From positions 248,001 to 312,000 of the forward strand of contig JAKFUV010000009.1 in NCBI GenBank assembly GCA_021732485.1: 64,000 nucleotides of DNA, read 5' to 3'. Positions within the stretch are counted from its first letter, which is position 1. Every line of letters starts with the position of its first letter. Made by a program: the position numbers and the translations under genes. Of this stretch, positions 39,749 through 49,930 are shown piece after piece. Under the pieces are notes generated by a model, which saw only the letters and a program-made list of their open reading frames with translations, did no database searches and had not been told where the DNA came from. Source of the DNA: Hyphomicrobium sp. (GTDB lineage: Bacteria; Pseudomonadota; Alphaproteobacteria; Rhizobiales; Hyphomicrobiaceae).

Positions 39749-40279
39749 TCAGCCGGCATGAGGTGTAGCAAGCGCCGCGAAGTCAGCCAGTACCTCACGG
39801 TACACCTCGCGTTTGAATGGCACGATGACATCGAGCAGCGTTGTTACATGCGCCCATCGCCATGCGACGAACTCGGCGGGAACGCCGGCTTGCGGCACGA
39901 TGCTGATTTCCCGATCGTCACCGAGAAAGCGGAACGCGAACCAGCGCTGCTTTTGGCCCCGATAACGACCGCCCCACGCTTTGCCAATGAGATCCGGCGG
40001 CAAATCATAATGCACCCAGCGGGGCAGCTCGGCGATCAAAGATACCGTTTCGATGTTCGTCTCTTCCCGCAACTCGCGCAGGGCAGCCGTATGCGTGTCT
40101 TCGTTGCCATCGATGCCACCCTGCGGCATCTGCCACCAGGCGCCGCGCCCTTCGGCGTCGTTTTTGGCGTCGGCGCGGCAGCCGGTCCAGACCAAGCCAT
40201 CGCGGTTGATCACCATCAGCCCGACACACGGGCGATAGGGCAAATGCGCAAACGCATCTTGAGCCGTTTTGTCGATCAT
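39749..40279 (-). CDS. RppH-like Nudix hydrolase, second copy
   Basis: The 176-residue paralogue is similar to the one downstream: [30 protein letters not shown], the Nudix core [12 protein letters not shown] and GRYRGQKQRWFAFRF. The ATG at 40279 has GGGAGG four bases upstream; the ATG at 40294 would put that site inside the gene. The insertion ADAKNDAEGRG near residue 33 distinguishes it from the other copy. In many alphaproteobacteria one such gene follows ctpA, as this one does. Which copy is the true RppH cannot be decided by reading. Confidence 0.87.
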   Translation of the reverse strand: MIDKTAQDAFAHLPYRPCVGLMVINRDGLVWTGCRADAKNDAEGRGAWWQMPQGGIDGNEDTHTAALRELREETNIETVSLIAELPRWVHYDLPPDLIGKAWGGRYRGQKQRWFAFRFLGDDREISIVPQAGVPAEFVAWRWAHVTTLLDVIVPFKREVYREVLADFAALATPHAG

Positions 40280-40365
40280 GCCGCCTCCCACCAATGTTTG
40301 ACGTTACAACGAAAAATGGGCACCCGTGGGCGCCCATTTGTCGAAGCCATGATCGTAAGACCGTA

Positions 40366-41817
40366 TTAGTTCGGTGTGGTTTTGGTTTCGGGAGTCGTCC
40401 CAGCGGAGGGTTGCGAACCAGCAGCTTCCGGCGATGTGGCACCGGCTGGCGGCGTCGAATTGGCGGCCGGTGGTTCCTTGGCCGTGCCGCGTAGGAACGA
40501 AAGCGCATACTGAAGCTGCGTATCCTTTTCCGGTTCCTTGGCGACGTACGACGCTGAGCCCGAGACTTCCTTCTCTTCCTTCTGTCCGGCCTCGGCGGCA
40601 TCTTTCGACGGTTCCTTCGCGCTGCCATCCGGGTTTTTCAAATGGCCCCTGAGGCTGGCTTCGCCACGCGGTTTCTCATTCGCCATTTTGGCTTTGAGAT
40701 CGTCCGGCAGTTCTTCTTCGATCACGATGTCTGGGTCGATCCCCTTAGCTTGGATTGAACGGTTCGACGGCGTGAAGTAGCGGGCCGTGGTCAACCGGAT
40801 GGCGCCATTGGCTCCGAGCGGAATGATCGTTTGCACCGAGCCTTTGCCGAAGGAGCGGGTGCCAATGATCGTCGCCCGCTTGTGATCTTGCAGCGCGCCG
40901 GCGACAATTTCTGAAGCGGATGCCGAGCCACCGTTGATCAAAACGGCGATTTTCTTGCCATCCGTCAAATCGCCGGGACGCGCATTAGCCCGCTGCGTTT
41001 CCTCGTTGTTGCGCCCCTTCGTCAAGACAATCGCGCCGCGCTCCAGGAAGTCGTCCGAAACGGCGATCGCCTGATCGAGCAATCCGCCCGGATTGTTGCG
41101 CAGGTCGATCACGTAGCCTTTCAACTTGGCACCGATGTCCTTGTTGAGCTGCTCAATTGATTTCTGCACGTTGGCGTGCGTCTGCTCGTTGAAGGTCGTG
41201 ACCTTGATGTAGGCGACGTCATCCTCGACGCGTGCCTTGACGGCATTGATGCGAATGACGTCGCGCGTGACTTTGACATCGAACGGATCGTCTTTGCCTT
41301 TGCGGACGATCGTCAGCGTAATCGGCGTGTTGACCGGGCCGCGCATTTTTTCAACCGCCTGTTCGAGCGTCAGGCCGGTGATCTGTTCATTGTCGAGATG
41401 AGTGATGAGGTCGTTGGCCTGCAGTCCCGCTTTGGACGCCGGCGTGTCATCGATCGGCGACACGACTTTAACGATGCCATTTTCCATCGTCACTTCGATG
41501 CCAAGGCCACCAAATTCGCCGCGCGTCTGCACTTGCATATCGCGGAAATTCTTTGGGCTCATATACGACGAGTGCGGATCAAGGGCGCTGAGCATGCCGT
41601 TGATTGCATTTTCGATCAGCAGCGTGTCATCCGGCTTTTCAACGTACTCTGAGCGGACGCGCTCGAAGACATCGCCGAACAAGTCGAGCTGCCGATAAAG
41701 TTCGGAGTTTGCCGTCGGCGTCGCCGAGTACGTCTGTGTGACGTTGACGAACGTGGTAGCCCCGGCAAGCCCTGTCATCGCCAGGAATGTCCAGAACGCG
41801 TAATCAGTCTTGCGCAT
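40366..41817 (-). CDS. ctpA: Carboxyl-terminal processing protease CtpA (S41)
   Basis: The 483-residue periplasmic protease has an N-terminal signal/anchor (about residues 6-28), a PDZ domain (about 75-165, GIVKVVSPIDDTPASKAGLQAND) and the S41 catalytic Ser in NGGSASASEI with the Lys in SFGKGSVQ. The last 100 residues are Pro/Glu/Ala-rich. It degrades or trims exported proteins. Its ATG overlaps the stop of the envC-like gene by one base (TAATG), the usual pairing in alphaproteobacteria. Confidence 0.94.
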   Translation of the reverse strand: MRKTDYAFWTFLAMTGLAGATTFVNVTQTYSATPTANSELYRQLDLFGDVFERVRSEYVEKPDDTLLIENAINGMLSALDPHSSYMSPKNFRDMQVQTRGEFGGLGIEVTMENGIVKVVSPIDDTPASKAGLQANDLITHLDNEQITGLTLEQAVEKMRGPVNTPITLTIVRKGKDDPFDVKVTRDVIRINAVKARVEDDVAYIKVTTFNEQTHANVQKSIEQLNKDIGAKLKGYVIDLRNNPGGLLDQAIAVSDDFLERGAIVLTKGRNNEETQRANARPGDLTDGKKIAVLINGGSASASEIVAGALQDHKRATIIGTRSFGKGSVQTIIPLGANGAIRLTTARYFTPSNRSIQAKGIDPDIVIEEELPDDLKAKMANEKPRGEASLRGHLKNPDGSAKEPSKDAAEAGQKEEKEVSGSASYVAKEPEKDTQLQYALSFLRGTAKEPPAANSTPPAGATSPEAAGSQPSAGTTPETKTTPN

Positions 41818-43349
41818 TAGCCTTGTACCTTCTGCTGACCTGAGGCCCACCAGGGATCAGGATCGATGGGACGTCCATCCTTACGAAATTCTACGTACAA
41901 AACGGGGGCACCGATTTGTCCTGCGGTGGTCGATGCCGAGGCAGCGCCAGCCATGGTGCCAACCGGCTCGGCGGCCAAAACGAATTGTCCCGGCTGTACG
42001 TCAATCCCAGACAAGCCGGCGAGCAGAATATGATAGCCGTCGCCCGCATTGATGATCAAGAGCTGGCCGTAGCTGCGAAATTCGCCAGCGTAAACGATCC
42101 ACCCATCGCAGGGTGACGTGATCTGCGCGCCGTTGCGGGTCTCAATGACGAGACCTTTCGACTGGCCACCGTACTGTGTCCGCTCACCAAAGGCGAGAGC
42201 ACGCCTGCCCTGCGCCGGGATCGGCAGTTTGGCCCGCGTCATTGCGAACGGTATCGCCGGTTTGATGCGTCCGGCGCTGGCAGTCAGAAGCGACGCTGTG
42301 GAGGGCGCCAATTCAATCACTTGCGGGGTCATGCGGGGTGGGGGCAGCACGGCGACTTGGGTTTCGCCAACGGCTGCCGTCACAGTTGGCGGCGCCGATG
42401 AGATCGCGCCAGCCTTCGCCGGTGTCGCAGGAATTGGCGCCGGCATTCCCGTTGGCGCATCGGGGCTGATGATGATCGGCCGGGCGAGCGGTGCAGCAGC
42501 CACCTGCTGGGCCGGCACTGGTTCCGCCGGCTTAGCCTTCACCTCCGACTCGTAAGCCCCCAGGTTTTTGACATTCGCCGTCACGGCCTGATCGAGCCTC
42601 GAGATCAACTCCGAGAGGTCGGAGACATTTTTTGTGATTTCGGCGCTGGCGGCGCGGACGGCAATGAGCTCCTGCTGGCGATCGGCGATGGTGAGCTTTT
42701 TGGCTTCCATCAAGCTTGCGAGGCGCGTGCGCGATTCCTGCAAGCGGTCAGTTTCAGCCTGCAACCGCTCCCCTTCACTTCGGATATCGCCCATGACTCG
42801 GACGAGATCATCAAGGCGCTCGGTCAATTTGAGGGCTTGGCCCTTCAACTCAGGAAACGCCGACGACAGCAGCATCGCACTGCGGACCATTTTCAGTGCG
42901 TCTTCGCGTCGGGTGATCAAGACGGGCGGTGGATTGCGGCCCATGCGTTGCAGCGCGCCAAGCAACGTTGCGATTTGCCCATGCCTCTGGCCAAGCGAGC
43001 CGCGCACCAGTTTTTCTTGCGCTTCGAGTTCGAGCAATCGGCCTTCGATGGCCGTCAGCTTGGCTTCGCTGCGTTGAATCAAGGCTGCGGTTTCGACGAG
43101 GCGAATGTTCAGGCGCTCGCGCTCGGCATCGAGATCTGCGACGTCAGACTGTAGATTGTTTTCCTGACCGTCTGAACCGGCGAGGTCAGTCTGGCGCAAT
43201 TCCAGCGCTCGCTGAGCATCCTGTGGACTGAGCTCTTTTGCTGGCTGTGCAAACGCGGATTGACCGATGCACGCAGCGATACCTGCCACGACAATCGACG
43301 TACCCGCCCGGCGCAAACTCCGCCCGGCGGCTTGCAAGCGATCAGCCAT
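41817..43349 (-). CDS. EnvC-like murein hydrolase activator (degenerate LytM/M23)
   Basis: The 510-residue exported protein has a signal peptide (residues 1-35, ending QSAFA), a long coiled coil (about 40-240), a Pro/Ala-rich linker and a C-terminal M23-like domain (ITSPCDGWIVYAGEFRSYG, then NAGDGYHILLAGL). The catalytic His/Asp zinc ligands of active LytM enzymes are not kept, so it probably activates an amidase during cell division, as EnvC does. An in-frame upstream extension lacks a signal peptide; the ATG at 43349 was chosen. Confidence 0.88.
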   Translation of the reverse strand: MADRLQAAGRSLRRAGTSIVVAGIAACIGQSAFAQPAKELSPQDAQRALELRQTDLAGSDGQENNLQSDVADLDAERERLNIRLVETAALIQRSEAKLTAIEGRLLELEAQEKLVRGSLGQRHGQIATLLGALQRMGRNPPPVLITRREDALKMVRSAMLLSSAFPELKGQALKLTERLDDLVRVMGDIRSEGERLQAETDRLQESRTRLASLMEAKKLTIADRQQELIAVRAASAEITKNVSDLSELISRLDQAVTANVKNLGAYESEVKAKPAEPVPAQQVAAAPLARPIIISPDAPTGMPAPIPATPAKAGAISSAPPTVTAAVGETQVAVLPPPRMTPQVIELAPSTASLLTASAGRIKPAIPFAMTRAKLPIPAQGRRALAFGERTQYGGQSKGLVIETRNGAQITSPCDGWIVYAGEFRSYGQLLIINAGDGYHILLAGLSGIDVQPGQFVLAAEPVGTMAGAASASTTAGQIGAPVLYVEFRKDGRPIDPDPWWASGQQKVQG

Positions 43350-43670
43350 GGCGCGACGTATGAAAGGCAAGGGCCTGCCGTTCTTTTGTTTGCAGCCATC
43401 AGCTCTCAAGCTGGGACTGCGATGTGTGGCATCAACTGCGGAAGGGCCGGTGAATGGCGGTTAGGTGCGTCTTCCGAAGACTGTCAACGCACCAGGATTA
43501 AGGCATTTCTGCCGCTAGGCAACTTGCAATTGCGTAATAAAAAGCCCTTGTTTGCCATGCTCAGTGGATCGCGGAACAATTTTCGCAAGGTTGTGACGTG
43601 ACTGATTGGCAATTGCTCGCTGCCACCAATGCGATTATCACGGCGAAAATTCGATGTGGAATGAGACGTC
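43350..43670. other. Intergenic region between divergent genes, no feature seen
   Basis: These 321 bases separate the envC-like gene (minus) from the twin-TM gene (plus). Open frames here are short and lack ribosome-binding sites. Both promoters should be in it. I see no hairpin of note. Confidence 0.5.
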
Positions 43671-43859
43671 ATGGAAACCCTGCTCTATTACGCGACGACG
43701 CTGGCGGTCATCGCCGTCATTCTGGTTCTGGCATTGGGCCTTCGCAGCATGGCTAAGGGTGACAGCCCAAAACTCAGCCAGAAGCTCATGCGTTGGCGCG
43801 TTGGCCTTCAGTTTCTCGCCATCTTGATCATTATGGGCTACGTGTTTTTCGCCCGCTGA
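43671..43859 (+). CDS. Twin-TM HIG1-domain-like small membrane protein
   Basis: The 62-residue protein has two membrane helices (about residues 4-24 and 42-60) joined by a short basic loop with SPKLSQKLMRWRVGLQ, the HIG1-type pattern. Relatives in mitochondria aid respiratory complex assembly; the bacterial role is not established. In Rhizobiales it precedes the cobalamin adenosyltransferase gene, as here (69 bases). Confidence 0.83.
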   Translation: METLLYYATTLAVIAVILVLALGLRSMAKGDSPKLSQKLMRWRVGLQFLAILIIMGYVFFAR

Positions 43860-43928
43860 GCGGCTGGCGAACAGTGACTGCGGCTCGCCCGCCAGAGTGG
43901 GGCGGCGCTCGGTGAAGGTTAGTATTCC

Positions 43929-44510
43929 ATGGTCGTTTTAAACCGCATCTACACGAAAACCGGCGATGCCGGCACGACGGCGCTCGGCTCCGGCGAACGG
44001 GTGGCGAAAACGTCGGTTCGGATCGCGGCTTACGGCACGGTTGACGAGACCAATGCGCAAATCGGCATGGTCCGCATTCACCTCGCCGGCACTTATGCCG
44101 ATGTCGACGACATGCTCGGCCGCATCCAGAATGACCTCTTCGATCTCGGTGCCGACTTGTGTGTGCCAGATCGCGGTGAGAAACTTCCCTATGAACCACT
44201 CCGCATGGCGGATTCGCAGGTCAAGCGGCTTGAAGATGAAATCGATCAGATGAACGCGGTGCTCCAACCGTTGAAGTCGTTCATTTTGCCTGGTGGATCG
44301 CCGGCAGCGGCGGCTCTGCATGTCGCCCGGACCGTCTGCCGGCGGGCCGAACGCATCATGGTTGAATTGGCCAATTTGCCGAACGAGCCCGTCAGCTCAG
44401 CGGCCCTGAAGTACGTCAATCGGCTTTCGGATTTCCTGTTTGTGGCCGGCCGCTTCGTCAATGACCACGGCAAAGCCGACGTGCTGTGGGTTCCGGGCAA
44501 AAACCGTTAG
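43929..44510 (+). CDS. Cob(I)yrinic acid a,c-diamide adenosyltransferase, PduO type
   Basis: The 193-residue trimeric enzyme makes adenosylcobalamin from cob(I)alamin and ATP. It shows RIYTKTGDAGTTALGSGERV (ATP site) near the N-terminus, YGTVDETNAQIG, FILPGGSPAAAALH and the closing VNRLSDFLFVAGR. It is 51 bases before the rhomboid gene. The product would serve B12 enzymes such as methylmalonyl-CoA mutase. PduO type, not CobA type. Confidence 0.92.
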   Translation: MVVLNRIYTKTGDAGTTALGSGERVAKTSVRIAAYGTVDETNAQIGMVRIHLAGTYADVDDMLGRIQNDLFDLGADLCVPDRGEKLPYEPLRMADSQVKRLEDEIDQMNAVLQPLKSFILPGGSPAAAALHVARTVCRRAERIMVELANLPNEPVSSAALKYVNRLSDFLFVAGRFVNDHGKADVLWVPGKNR

Positions 44511-44561
44511 CTTCCGATCGTCATCGATCTGCAAGCGTCGACTGTCAAAAGGACGGCAATC

Positions 44562-45257
44562 GTGTTCGTTCCCATTGGCGATGACAATCCGCTGAAATCC
44601 ATACGTTTCCAGTACGTCACTGTGGCGCTCATCATCGTCAACGCATTGGTGTTTCTGCTGCAAAGCGCCACCGGCTCCAGCGATGCCCTGTCGGCTGACT
44701 TCGCGGTCGTTCCGCGCGAGCTTTTTCAAGCCGGTATTTTCAGCGCGGGTGACACAGCGATCGCGGTCGGTGGATTGCATATTGCAGAGCCGATAACGCT
44801 GGTGACGTACATGTTCCTGCATGGCGATCCGATGCACCTGATCGGTAACTTGTTGTTCCTGTGGGTTTTCGGTGACAACGTCGAAGATGCTTTGGGCCAT
44901 GGCCGCTATCTATTGTTTTATCTCGCCTGCGGTGTTGCGGCCGGTCTGCTGCACGCAGTCGTCATTCCAGACAGCAGTGACGCGTTGATTGGCGCCAGCG
45001 GCGCTGTTTCGGGTGTGATTGCCGCCTATCTGATGTTGCACCCGAGGGTCGGCGTCTGGGTGCTGGCCTTCAAAATCATCCCACTCAAAATCACCGCTGC
45101 CTTCGTTCTTGGCCTGTGGATCCTCACACAGGTCATCATGGTGGCGCTGCCGCAGGTGGGCCTGACGGCCTGGTGGGCCCACATCGGTGGCCTTTGCGCC
45201 GGGGCTGCTCTGGTGATCGTCATGCGCCGGCGCGGTGTCCCGCTATTCGCGGAATAA
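44562..45257 (+). CDS. Rhomboid-family intramembrane serine protease
   Basis: The 231-residue protein has six or so membrane segments, the HGDPMHLIGNLLFLWVFGDNVE segment, the catalytic Ser in LIGASGAVSGV and the His in WWAHIGGLCAG. It cleaves membrane proteins within the bilayer; the substrate is unknown. The start is GTG at 44562 (MFVPIGDDNP), typical for the alphaproteobacterial group. It is followed by a 276-base gap to etfB. Confidence 0.9.
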   Translation: MFVPIGDDNPLKSIRFQYVTVALIIVNALVFLLQSATGSSDALSADFAVVPRELFQAGIFSAGDTAIAVGGLHIAEPITLVTYMFLHGDPMHLIGNLLFLWVFGDNVEDALGHGRYLLFYLACGVAAGLLHAVVIPDSSDALIGASGAVSGVIAAYLMLHPRVGVWVLAFKIIPLKITAAFVLGLWILTQVIMVALPQVGLTAWWAHIGGLCAGAALVIVMRRRGVPLFAE

Positions 45258-45533
45258 TCCGCCGTCGTCGCCGACCGCAGTTGCCACGCCATCGAGGTCA
45301 AAAAGCCAGCCTCGGGCGCGACGCCGTGCGGCAATTGACTAAAGTTGAGCCCACCCGTAGCTTCCCCTTCGCAGCTGCGAAGGCCGGGTGCAACGCCATT
45401 CGATTGATCGCCGAGACGGCGCTGATCAATCTTCGCGTCGTGCCATCCGGCCATTTCCGTCATGGCGCACCCGGCATTGCGGATCGGCGCTTCGAAACAA
45501 AACAATGGGAGCGCCAGGATACTGGCGGAAGGC

Positions 45534-46289
45534 ATGAAGATTGTTGTGCCGGTGAAACGGGTCGTCGATTACAACGTCAAAATTCGAGTCAAACCCGATG
45601 GCTCCGGCATTGACTTAGCAAACGTCAAAATGTCGATGAATCCGTTTGACGAAATTGCCGTTGAAGAGGCCGTGCGGCTGAAAGAAAAAGGTATTGCGAC
45701 CGAGATCGTCATTGTCTCGATTGGCTCGACCAAGTCGCAAGAGACCATCCGAACAGCTCTAGCGATCGGAGCCGACCGCGGAATCCTGATCGAGACTTCT
45801 GATGGCGCGGCCGTCGAGCCACTCGCCGTTGCCAAACTTTTGAAGGCCATTGTCGAGCTTGAAAAACCCGACGTCGTGATCCTCGGCAAGCAAGCCATCG
45901 ACGATGATTGCAATCAGACGGGCCAAATGCTGGCAAGTCTGCTCGGGTGGCCGCAGGGCACATTCGCGTCGAAGATCGAAATTGCCGATGGCGCCGTCCT
46001 CGTCACACGCGAAGTCGATGGCGGGCTTGAAACGCTGAAGCTCAAACTTCCAGCCGTCGTCAGCACTGATCTGCGCTTGAACGAGCCGCGCTATCCGTCA
46101 CTGCCGAATATCATGAAGGCCAAGAAGAAGCCGCTCGATATCAAAAAACCCGAGGAGTTTGGTGTCGATGTGACGCCTCGCTTGAAGGTCATCAAAACAG
46201 CGGATCCGGCAACCCGTAAGGCCGGCGTAAAGGTCGGCAGTGTCGCCGAACTGGTGCAAAAACTCAAAACCGAAGCCGGGGTCATTTAA
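45534..46289 (+). CDS. etfB: Electron transfer flavoprotein subunit beta
   Basis: The 251-residue subunit binds AMP; it starts [17 protein letters not shown] and has the signature [18 protein letters not shown] plus [17 protein letters not shown]. With EtfA it carries electrons from acyl-CoA dehydrogenases to the ETF:quinone oxidoreductase. The ATG at 45534 gives the exact family start; upstream in-frame codons are rejected. Its stop overlaps the etfA ATG (TAATG). Confidence 0.96.
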   Translation: MKIVVPVKRVVDYNVKIRVKPDGSGIDLANVKMSMNPFDEIAVEEAVRLKEKGIATEIVIVSIGSTKSQETIRTALAIGADRGILIETSDGAAVEPLAVAKLLKAIVELEKPDVVILGKQAIDDDCNQTGQMLASLLGWPQGTFASKIEIADGAVLVTREVDGGLETLKLKLPAVVSTDLRLNEPRYPSLPNIMKAKKKPLDIKKPEEFGVDVTPRLKVIKTADPATRKAGVKVGSVAELVQKLKTEAGVI

Positions 46290-47233
46290 TGTCAACGCTC
46301 ATTTTGGCCGAGCATACCAACGACAAACTTTCGCAAGCGACCGCCAAAGCTTTGTCGGCGGCACTCGCGCTGGGCGGCGACATTCATATTCTTGTCGCAG
46401 GCTCGAATTGCAAACCGGCGGCTGACGCCGCAGCCAACCTTGCAGGCGTCGCAAAAGTTCTGGTCGCGGACGCACCGCACTTGGCGAACGGTTTGGCCGA
46501 AGAAGTCGCAGCTGTCGTGTTGTCGCTCGCCGCAAACTACACCGCCATCGTCGCTCCGGCGACGGCCTCGGGCAAGAATGTGCTGCCGCGCGTTGCAGCC
46601 CAACTCGACGTGATGCAGATCTCCGACATCACCAAGGTCATCTCGCCAGATACGTTCGAGCGGCCGATTTATGCCGGAAATGCCGTGCAGACGGTCCAGT
46701 CACCGGAAGCGACGAAAGTCATTACGGTGCGCATCGCCGCATTTGGGGTTGCACCGGATGGCGGATCGGCAACGATTGAAAATATCACGGTGCCGCCGGC
46801 CATTGGCGCATCAAACTTCGAGCATGCCGAACTGACGAAATCCGATCGCCCCGAATTGGCCGCTGCCAAGATCATCATTTCGGGTGGGCGGGGCATGGCG
46901 AATGGGGAAAATTTTGCCAAATACATTGAGCCGATCGCCGACAGCCTCGGCGCGGCGATGGGCGCCTCGCGCGCCGCTGTCGACGCAGGATATGTGCCAA
47001 ATGATTGGCAAGTCGGCCAGACCGGCAAGGTGGTTGCACCCGATCTCTATATCGCCGTTGGAATCTCCGGCGCCATCCAGCATTTGGCCGGCATGAAGGA
47101 TTCGAAAATTATTGTTGCGATCAATAAAGATAGCGAAGCGCCGATCTTTCAAGTGGCGGATTACGGGCTCGTCGCCGACCTCTTTCAAGCGCTTCCGGAA
47201 CTCGACGCCGAACTCAAAAAATCGGCACCGTGA
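46289..47233 (+). CDS. etfA: Electron transfer flavoprotein subunit alpha
   Basis: The 314-residue FAD-binding subunit starts [18 protein letters not shown] and has [37 protein letters not shown] and the C-terminal signature [26 protein letters not shown] in shortened form. It is translationally coupled to etfB by TAATG. Next comes a 3-hydroxyacyl-CoA dehydrogenase, so the group serves beta-oxidation or PHB metabolism. Confidence 0.96.
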   Translation: MSTLILAEHTNDKLSQATAKALSAALALGGDIHILVAGSNCKPAADAAANLAGVAKVLVADAPHLANGLAEEVAAVVLSLAANYTAIVAPATASGKNVLPRVAAQLDVMQISDITKVISPDTFERPIYAGNAVQTVQSPEATKVITVRIAAFGVAPDGGSATIENITVPPAIGASNFEHAELTKSDRPELAAAKIIISGGRGMANGENFAKYIEPIADSLGAAMGASRAAVDAGYVPNDWQVGQTGKVVAPDLYIAVGISGAIQHLAGMKDSKIIVAINKDSEAPIFQVADYGLVADLFQALPELDAELKKSAP

Positions 47234-47288
47234 AGTCTGGTGACGAACCATCGATGTGATGTCGCGAAGGCGTGAAGGACCATTTTGA

Positions 47289-48218
47289 ATGCCGCAGGCT
47301 TCTAAGCTCATCGACAAAACCAAATCGGCGTCGATGGCGGCGCGATCGATCAGCAAGGTCGGCATCGTCGGTGCCGGTCAGATGGGCAGTGGCATTGCGC
47401 ACGTCGTGGCGCTGTCGGGCTATACCGTCGAGCTGAATGATCTAAAACGCGAGTCGTTCGATAAGGGCCTCGACGCGATCAGCCAGAACATGGCGCGGCA
47501 GGTCGCGAAGGGGCTGTATAGCGACGCGGACAAGGACACTGCGTTGTCGCGTATTTCGTACGCTGAAACCTATGCGGACTTTAGGGACTGCGATCTTGTG
47601 ATCGAAGCCGCGACGGAAAACGAAGATCTCAAGCACAAGATTTTTGCCGGGCTGGCGGCGCACTTGAAGCCGACCGCGTTGCTGGCGTCCAACACATCAT
47701 CGATCTCGATTACACGGCTTGCCGCGGCGACGGATAGGCCGGAAGATTTCATCGGCATGCACTTCATGAACCCGGTGCCAAAGATGGACCTGGTCGAACT
47801 GATCCGCGGTATCGCCACCGAAGACGAGACTTTCGCGACTGCGCGAACGTTCATTGAAAGCCTCGGCAAGACGATCGCAGTCTCGGAGGATTTTCCGGCC
47901 TTCATCGTCAATCGCATACTGCTTCCGATGATCAATGAAGCGGTTTACACGCTGTATGAAGGCGTCGGAACCGTCGACGCCATCGATAAGGCCATGAAGC
48001 TTGGCGCCAATCATCCGATGGGTCCGCTTGAGCTGGCGGACTTCATCGGTCTCGATACCTGCCTTAGCGTGATGCAAGTTTTGTACGAAGGCCTTTCCGA
48101 CACGAAGTATCGTCCGTGTCCGCTGCTCGTGAAGTATGTCGATGCCGGTTGGCTGGGGCGTAAAACTCGGCGGGGCTTTTACGATTATCGTGGCGATAAG
48201 CCGGTTCCAACGCGCTGA
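47289..48218 (+). CDS. 3-hydroxybutyryl/3-hydroxyacyl-CoA dehydrogenase
   Basis: The 309-residue NAD-linked enzyme has the Rossmann motif VGIVGAGQMGSGIAH, EAATENEDLK, NTSSISITRLA, the catalytic HFMNPVPKMDLVELI, and the C-terminal domain with GANHPMGPLELADFIGLD. It oxidises 3-hydroxyacyl-CoA in fatty-acid or butyryl-CoA metabolism. AAGGA lies nine bases before the ATG at 47289; the first 20 residues are an extension before the Rossmann fold. It is 55 bases after etfA, the usual Rhizobiales order. Confidence 0.92.
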   Translation: MPQASKLIDKTKSASMAARSISKVGIVGAGQMGSGIAHVVALSGYTVELNDLKRESFDKGLDAISQNMARQVAKGLYSDADKDTALSRISYAETYADFRDCDLVIEAATENEDLKHKIFAGLAAHLKPTALLASNTSSISITRLAAATDRPEDFIGMHFMNPVPKMDLVELIRGIATEDETFATARTFIESLGKTIAVSEDFPAFIVNRILLPMINEAVYTLYEGVGTVDAIDKAMKLGANHPMGPLELADFIGLDTCLSVMQVLYEGLSDTKYRPCPLLVKYVDAGWLGRKTRRGFYDYRGDKPVPTR

Positions 48219-48250
48219 CGCAGTTATCGGATGACCAGGGGCACCGTGGG

Positions 48251-48988
48251 CTAGAACACGCTGGCAATCGTCGAAATCAGCGCTTGCGCGCCGTCGGTCG
48301 ACAGCAACGCGATGGCGATAAGTAACGCCGAAACGTCGATTGCGAGAATAATCAGCGCAACGGGGACCACGAACCGCCAACGCAAGCGCCAGAACGCCCT
48401 GTTGAGGACAATCGCCAAAATGACAGGGGCGGCCATCAGAACAACGTTGACGAGCGCGATCAGGGCCGGCTGCTGCACAATTGCCAGCGCCGTCTCTTCA
48501 GGCAGCGCTTGACGGATTGCAATAATGGACCCGATGCGAAAAGCCTGCATGGCAACCGACATCAGCAAGGCGAGACCAGCACCGATCATCGCGAATTTGA
48601 AATAGCTGCGTGGCGTGCGCTGCACCGTCGCGCCCAGGCGATAGAGATAAAAACTGAGCGGGATTGAAATTATCAGTTCGAGATATTGTAGTATCGACAG
48701 CGTCAGAACGGTTGATTTTCCACCGGTGTCGGCAAGTGCTTCACCCGTGTACCAAGTGACGACGCGAGGCACGACAACGAGCCCGAACGCCAGCCAGACA
48801 CCAAAGCACGCGCTGAAGAATTTGACGTGATCGCGATATGTCGGGTCTTCTGCCAATCTGAGAGTTTCGCTAACGGGGCGGCGGATCAAAACCATCAACG
48901 TCGCGAAAAACCCGTGAGCATCGGCACTGTTCGAGACGTCTTTCGCCACCTCTTTCCAACCATCCCGATCATTCGTATCGTTTGACAT
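48251..48988 (-). CDS. Multi-spanning membrane protein, Yip1-like
   Basis: The 245-residue protein has about five membrane helices (near 60-80, 95-120, 125-150, 175-200 and 210-235) and a soluble N-terminal region rich in Asp and Asn. The arrangement resembles the bacterial Yip1-domain proteins, but no motif is decisive. Function is unknown. It is convergent with the dehydrogenase gene and divergent from the SDR gene. Confidence 0.65.
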   Translation of the reverse strand: MSNDTNDRDGWKEVAKDVSNSADAHGFFATLMVLIRRPVSETLRLAEDPTYRDHVKFFSACFGVWLAFGLVVVPRVVTWYTGEALADTGGKSTVLTLSILQYLELIISIPLSFYLYRLGATVQRTPRSYFKFAMIGAGLALLMSVAMQAFRIGSIIAIRQALPEETALAIVQQPALIALVNVVLMAAPVILAIVLNRAFWRLRWRFVVPVALIILAIDVSALLIAIALLSTDGAQALISTIASVF

Positions 48989-49102
48989 CGCGATCCCCCG
49001 ACCTCGTCTCCGGCCCTGTATCTCTAACTGGTTTTACCTCACTGCCGCCACGTGTCGGCGCTGAGGTCGGGGCGGCTTTCAACAATAGAACGGCGATCAA
49101 TC

Positions 49103-49858
49103 ATGTCTGGCGACAAAATTGCGTTCATCACAGGCGCCGGCTCCGGAATTGGCCGCGCGGTTGCGATGACGCTGCAAGCTGCCGGATATCATGTCGTGCT
49201 AGCGGGACGTCGCGTGGTGGAACTGGAAAAAACGGCCGAGATGGCGGCAGCAGGTTCCGGCGAATTTCTGGTGTGCCCAACGAATGTCGCTGATGAAGGT
49301 TCGGTGACGGCGGCATTTGCTGCGACGCGCGAAAGGTTCGGCCGGCTCGATGTGCTTTTCAATAATGCCGGGACATTCGCGCACGGCACGCCGATCGAAG
49401 ACCTGACGCTCGAAGACTGGAGGCGCGTCGTCGATGTCAATTTGACAGGCTCATTTTTATGCGCACGGGCGGCGATCCGTATGATGAAGGCGCAAACGCC
49501 GAAGGGCGGACGCATCATCAATAACGGCTCCATCTCCGCTCATGTGCCAAGACCACTGTCCGCGCCTTACACAGCCACCAAGCATGCCATTGCGGGATTG
49601 ACGAAGTCGATCTCACTCGATGGGCGTGCTCATGATATTGCGTGTTCGCAAATCGACATTGGTAATGCCGCAACGGATTTTACGGCGAAGATGGCGGCGG
49701 GTATATCGCAAGCCGACGGGTCCATGAAAATAGAGCCGCGCATAGACGTCTCGCACGTGGCTGACGCGGTTCTCTACATGGCCAACTTGCCGCTCGACGC
49801 CAATGTGCAATTCATGACGCTGATGGCGACGGCGATGCCATTCATCGGTCGAGGATAA
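49103..49858 (+). CDS. Short-chain dehydrogenase/reductase (SDR)
   Basis: The 251-residue enzyme has the NAD(P) motif [17 protein letters not shown], and the active site Ser-Tyr-Lys with S in NNGSISAH, Y and K in PYTATKHAI. The substrate cannot be read off. ATG at 49103 ([11 protein letters not shown]) was chosen over an upstream GTG because it starts directly at the Rossmann fold. Its stop overlaps the A run that forms the T tract of the opposite-strand terminator. Confidence 0.88.
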   Translation: MSGDKIAFITGAGSGIGRAVAMTLQAAGYHVVLAGRRVVELEKTAEMAAAGSGEFLVCPTNVADEGSVTAAFAATRERFGRLDVLFNNAGTFAHGTPIEDLTLEDWRRVVDVNLTGSFLCARAAIRMMKAQTPKGGRIINNGSISAHVPRPLSAPYTATKHAIAGLTKSISLDGRAHDIACSQIDIGNAATDFTAKMAAGISQADGSMKIEPRIDVSHVADAVLYMANLPLDANVQFMTLMATAMPFIGRG

Positions 49859-49902
49859 AAAACCGGTCAGGCTCGTCGGCAAATGCCTCAGAGCCTGACC
49901 GG
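49857..49902 (-). terminator. Intrinsic terminator for the fasciclin gene (minus strand)
   Basis: A 12-bp perfect stem, CCGGTCAGGCTC (49863-49874) with GAGCCTGACCGG (49891-49902), is followed on the minus strand by six T residues (49862-49857). The T tract overlaps the SDR stop codon. On the plus strand the stem would fold too, but no T run follows it. Confidence 0.85.
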
Positions 49903-49930
49903 GCCGACTGTCTCATGCCAGCTCAGGGGC

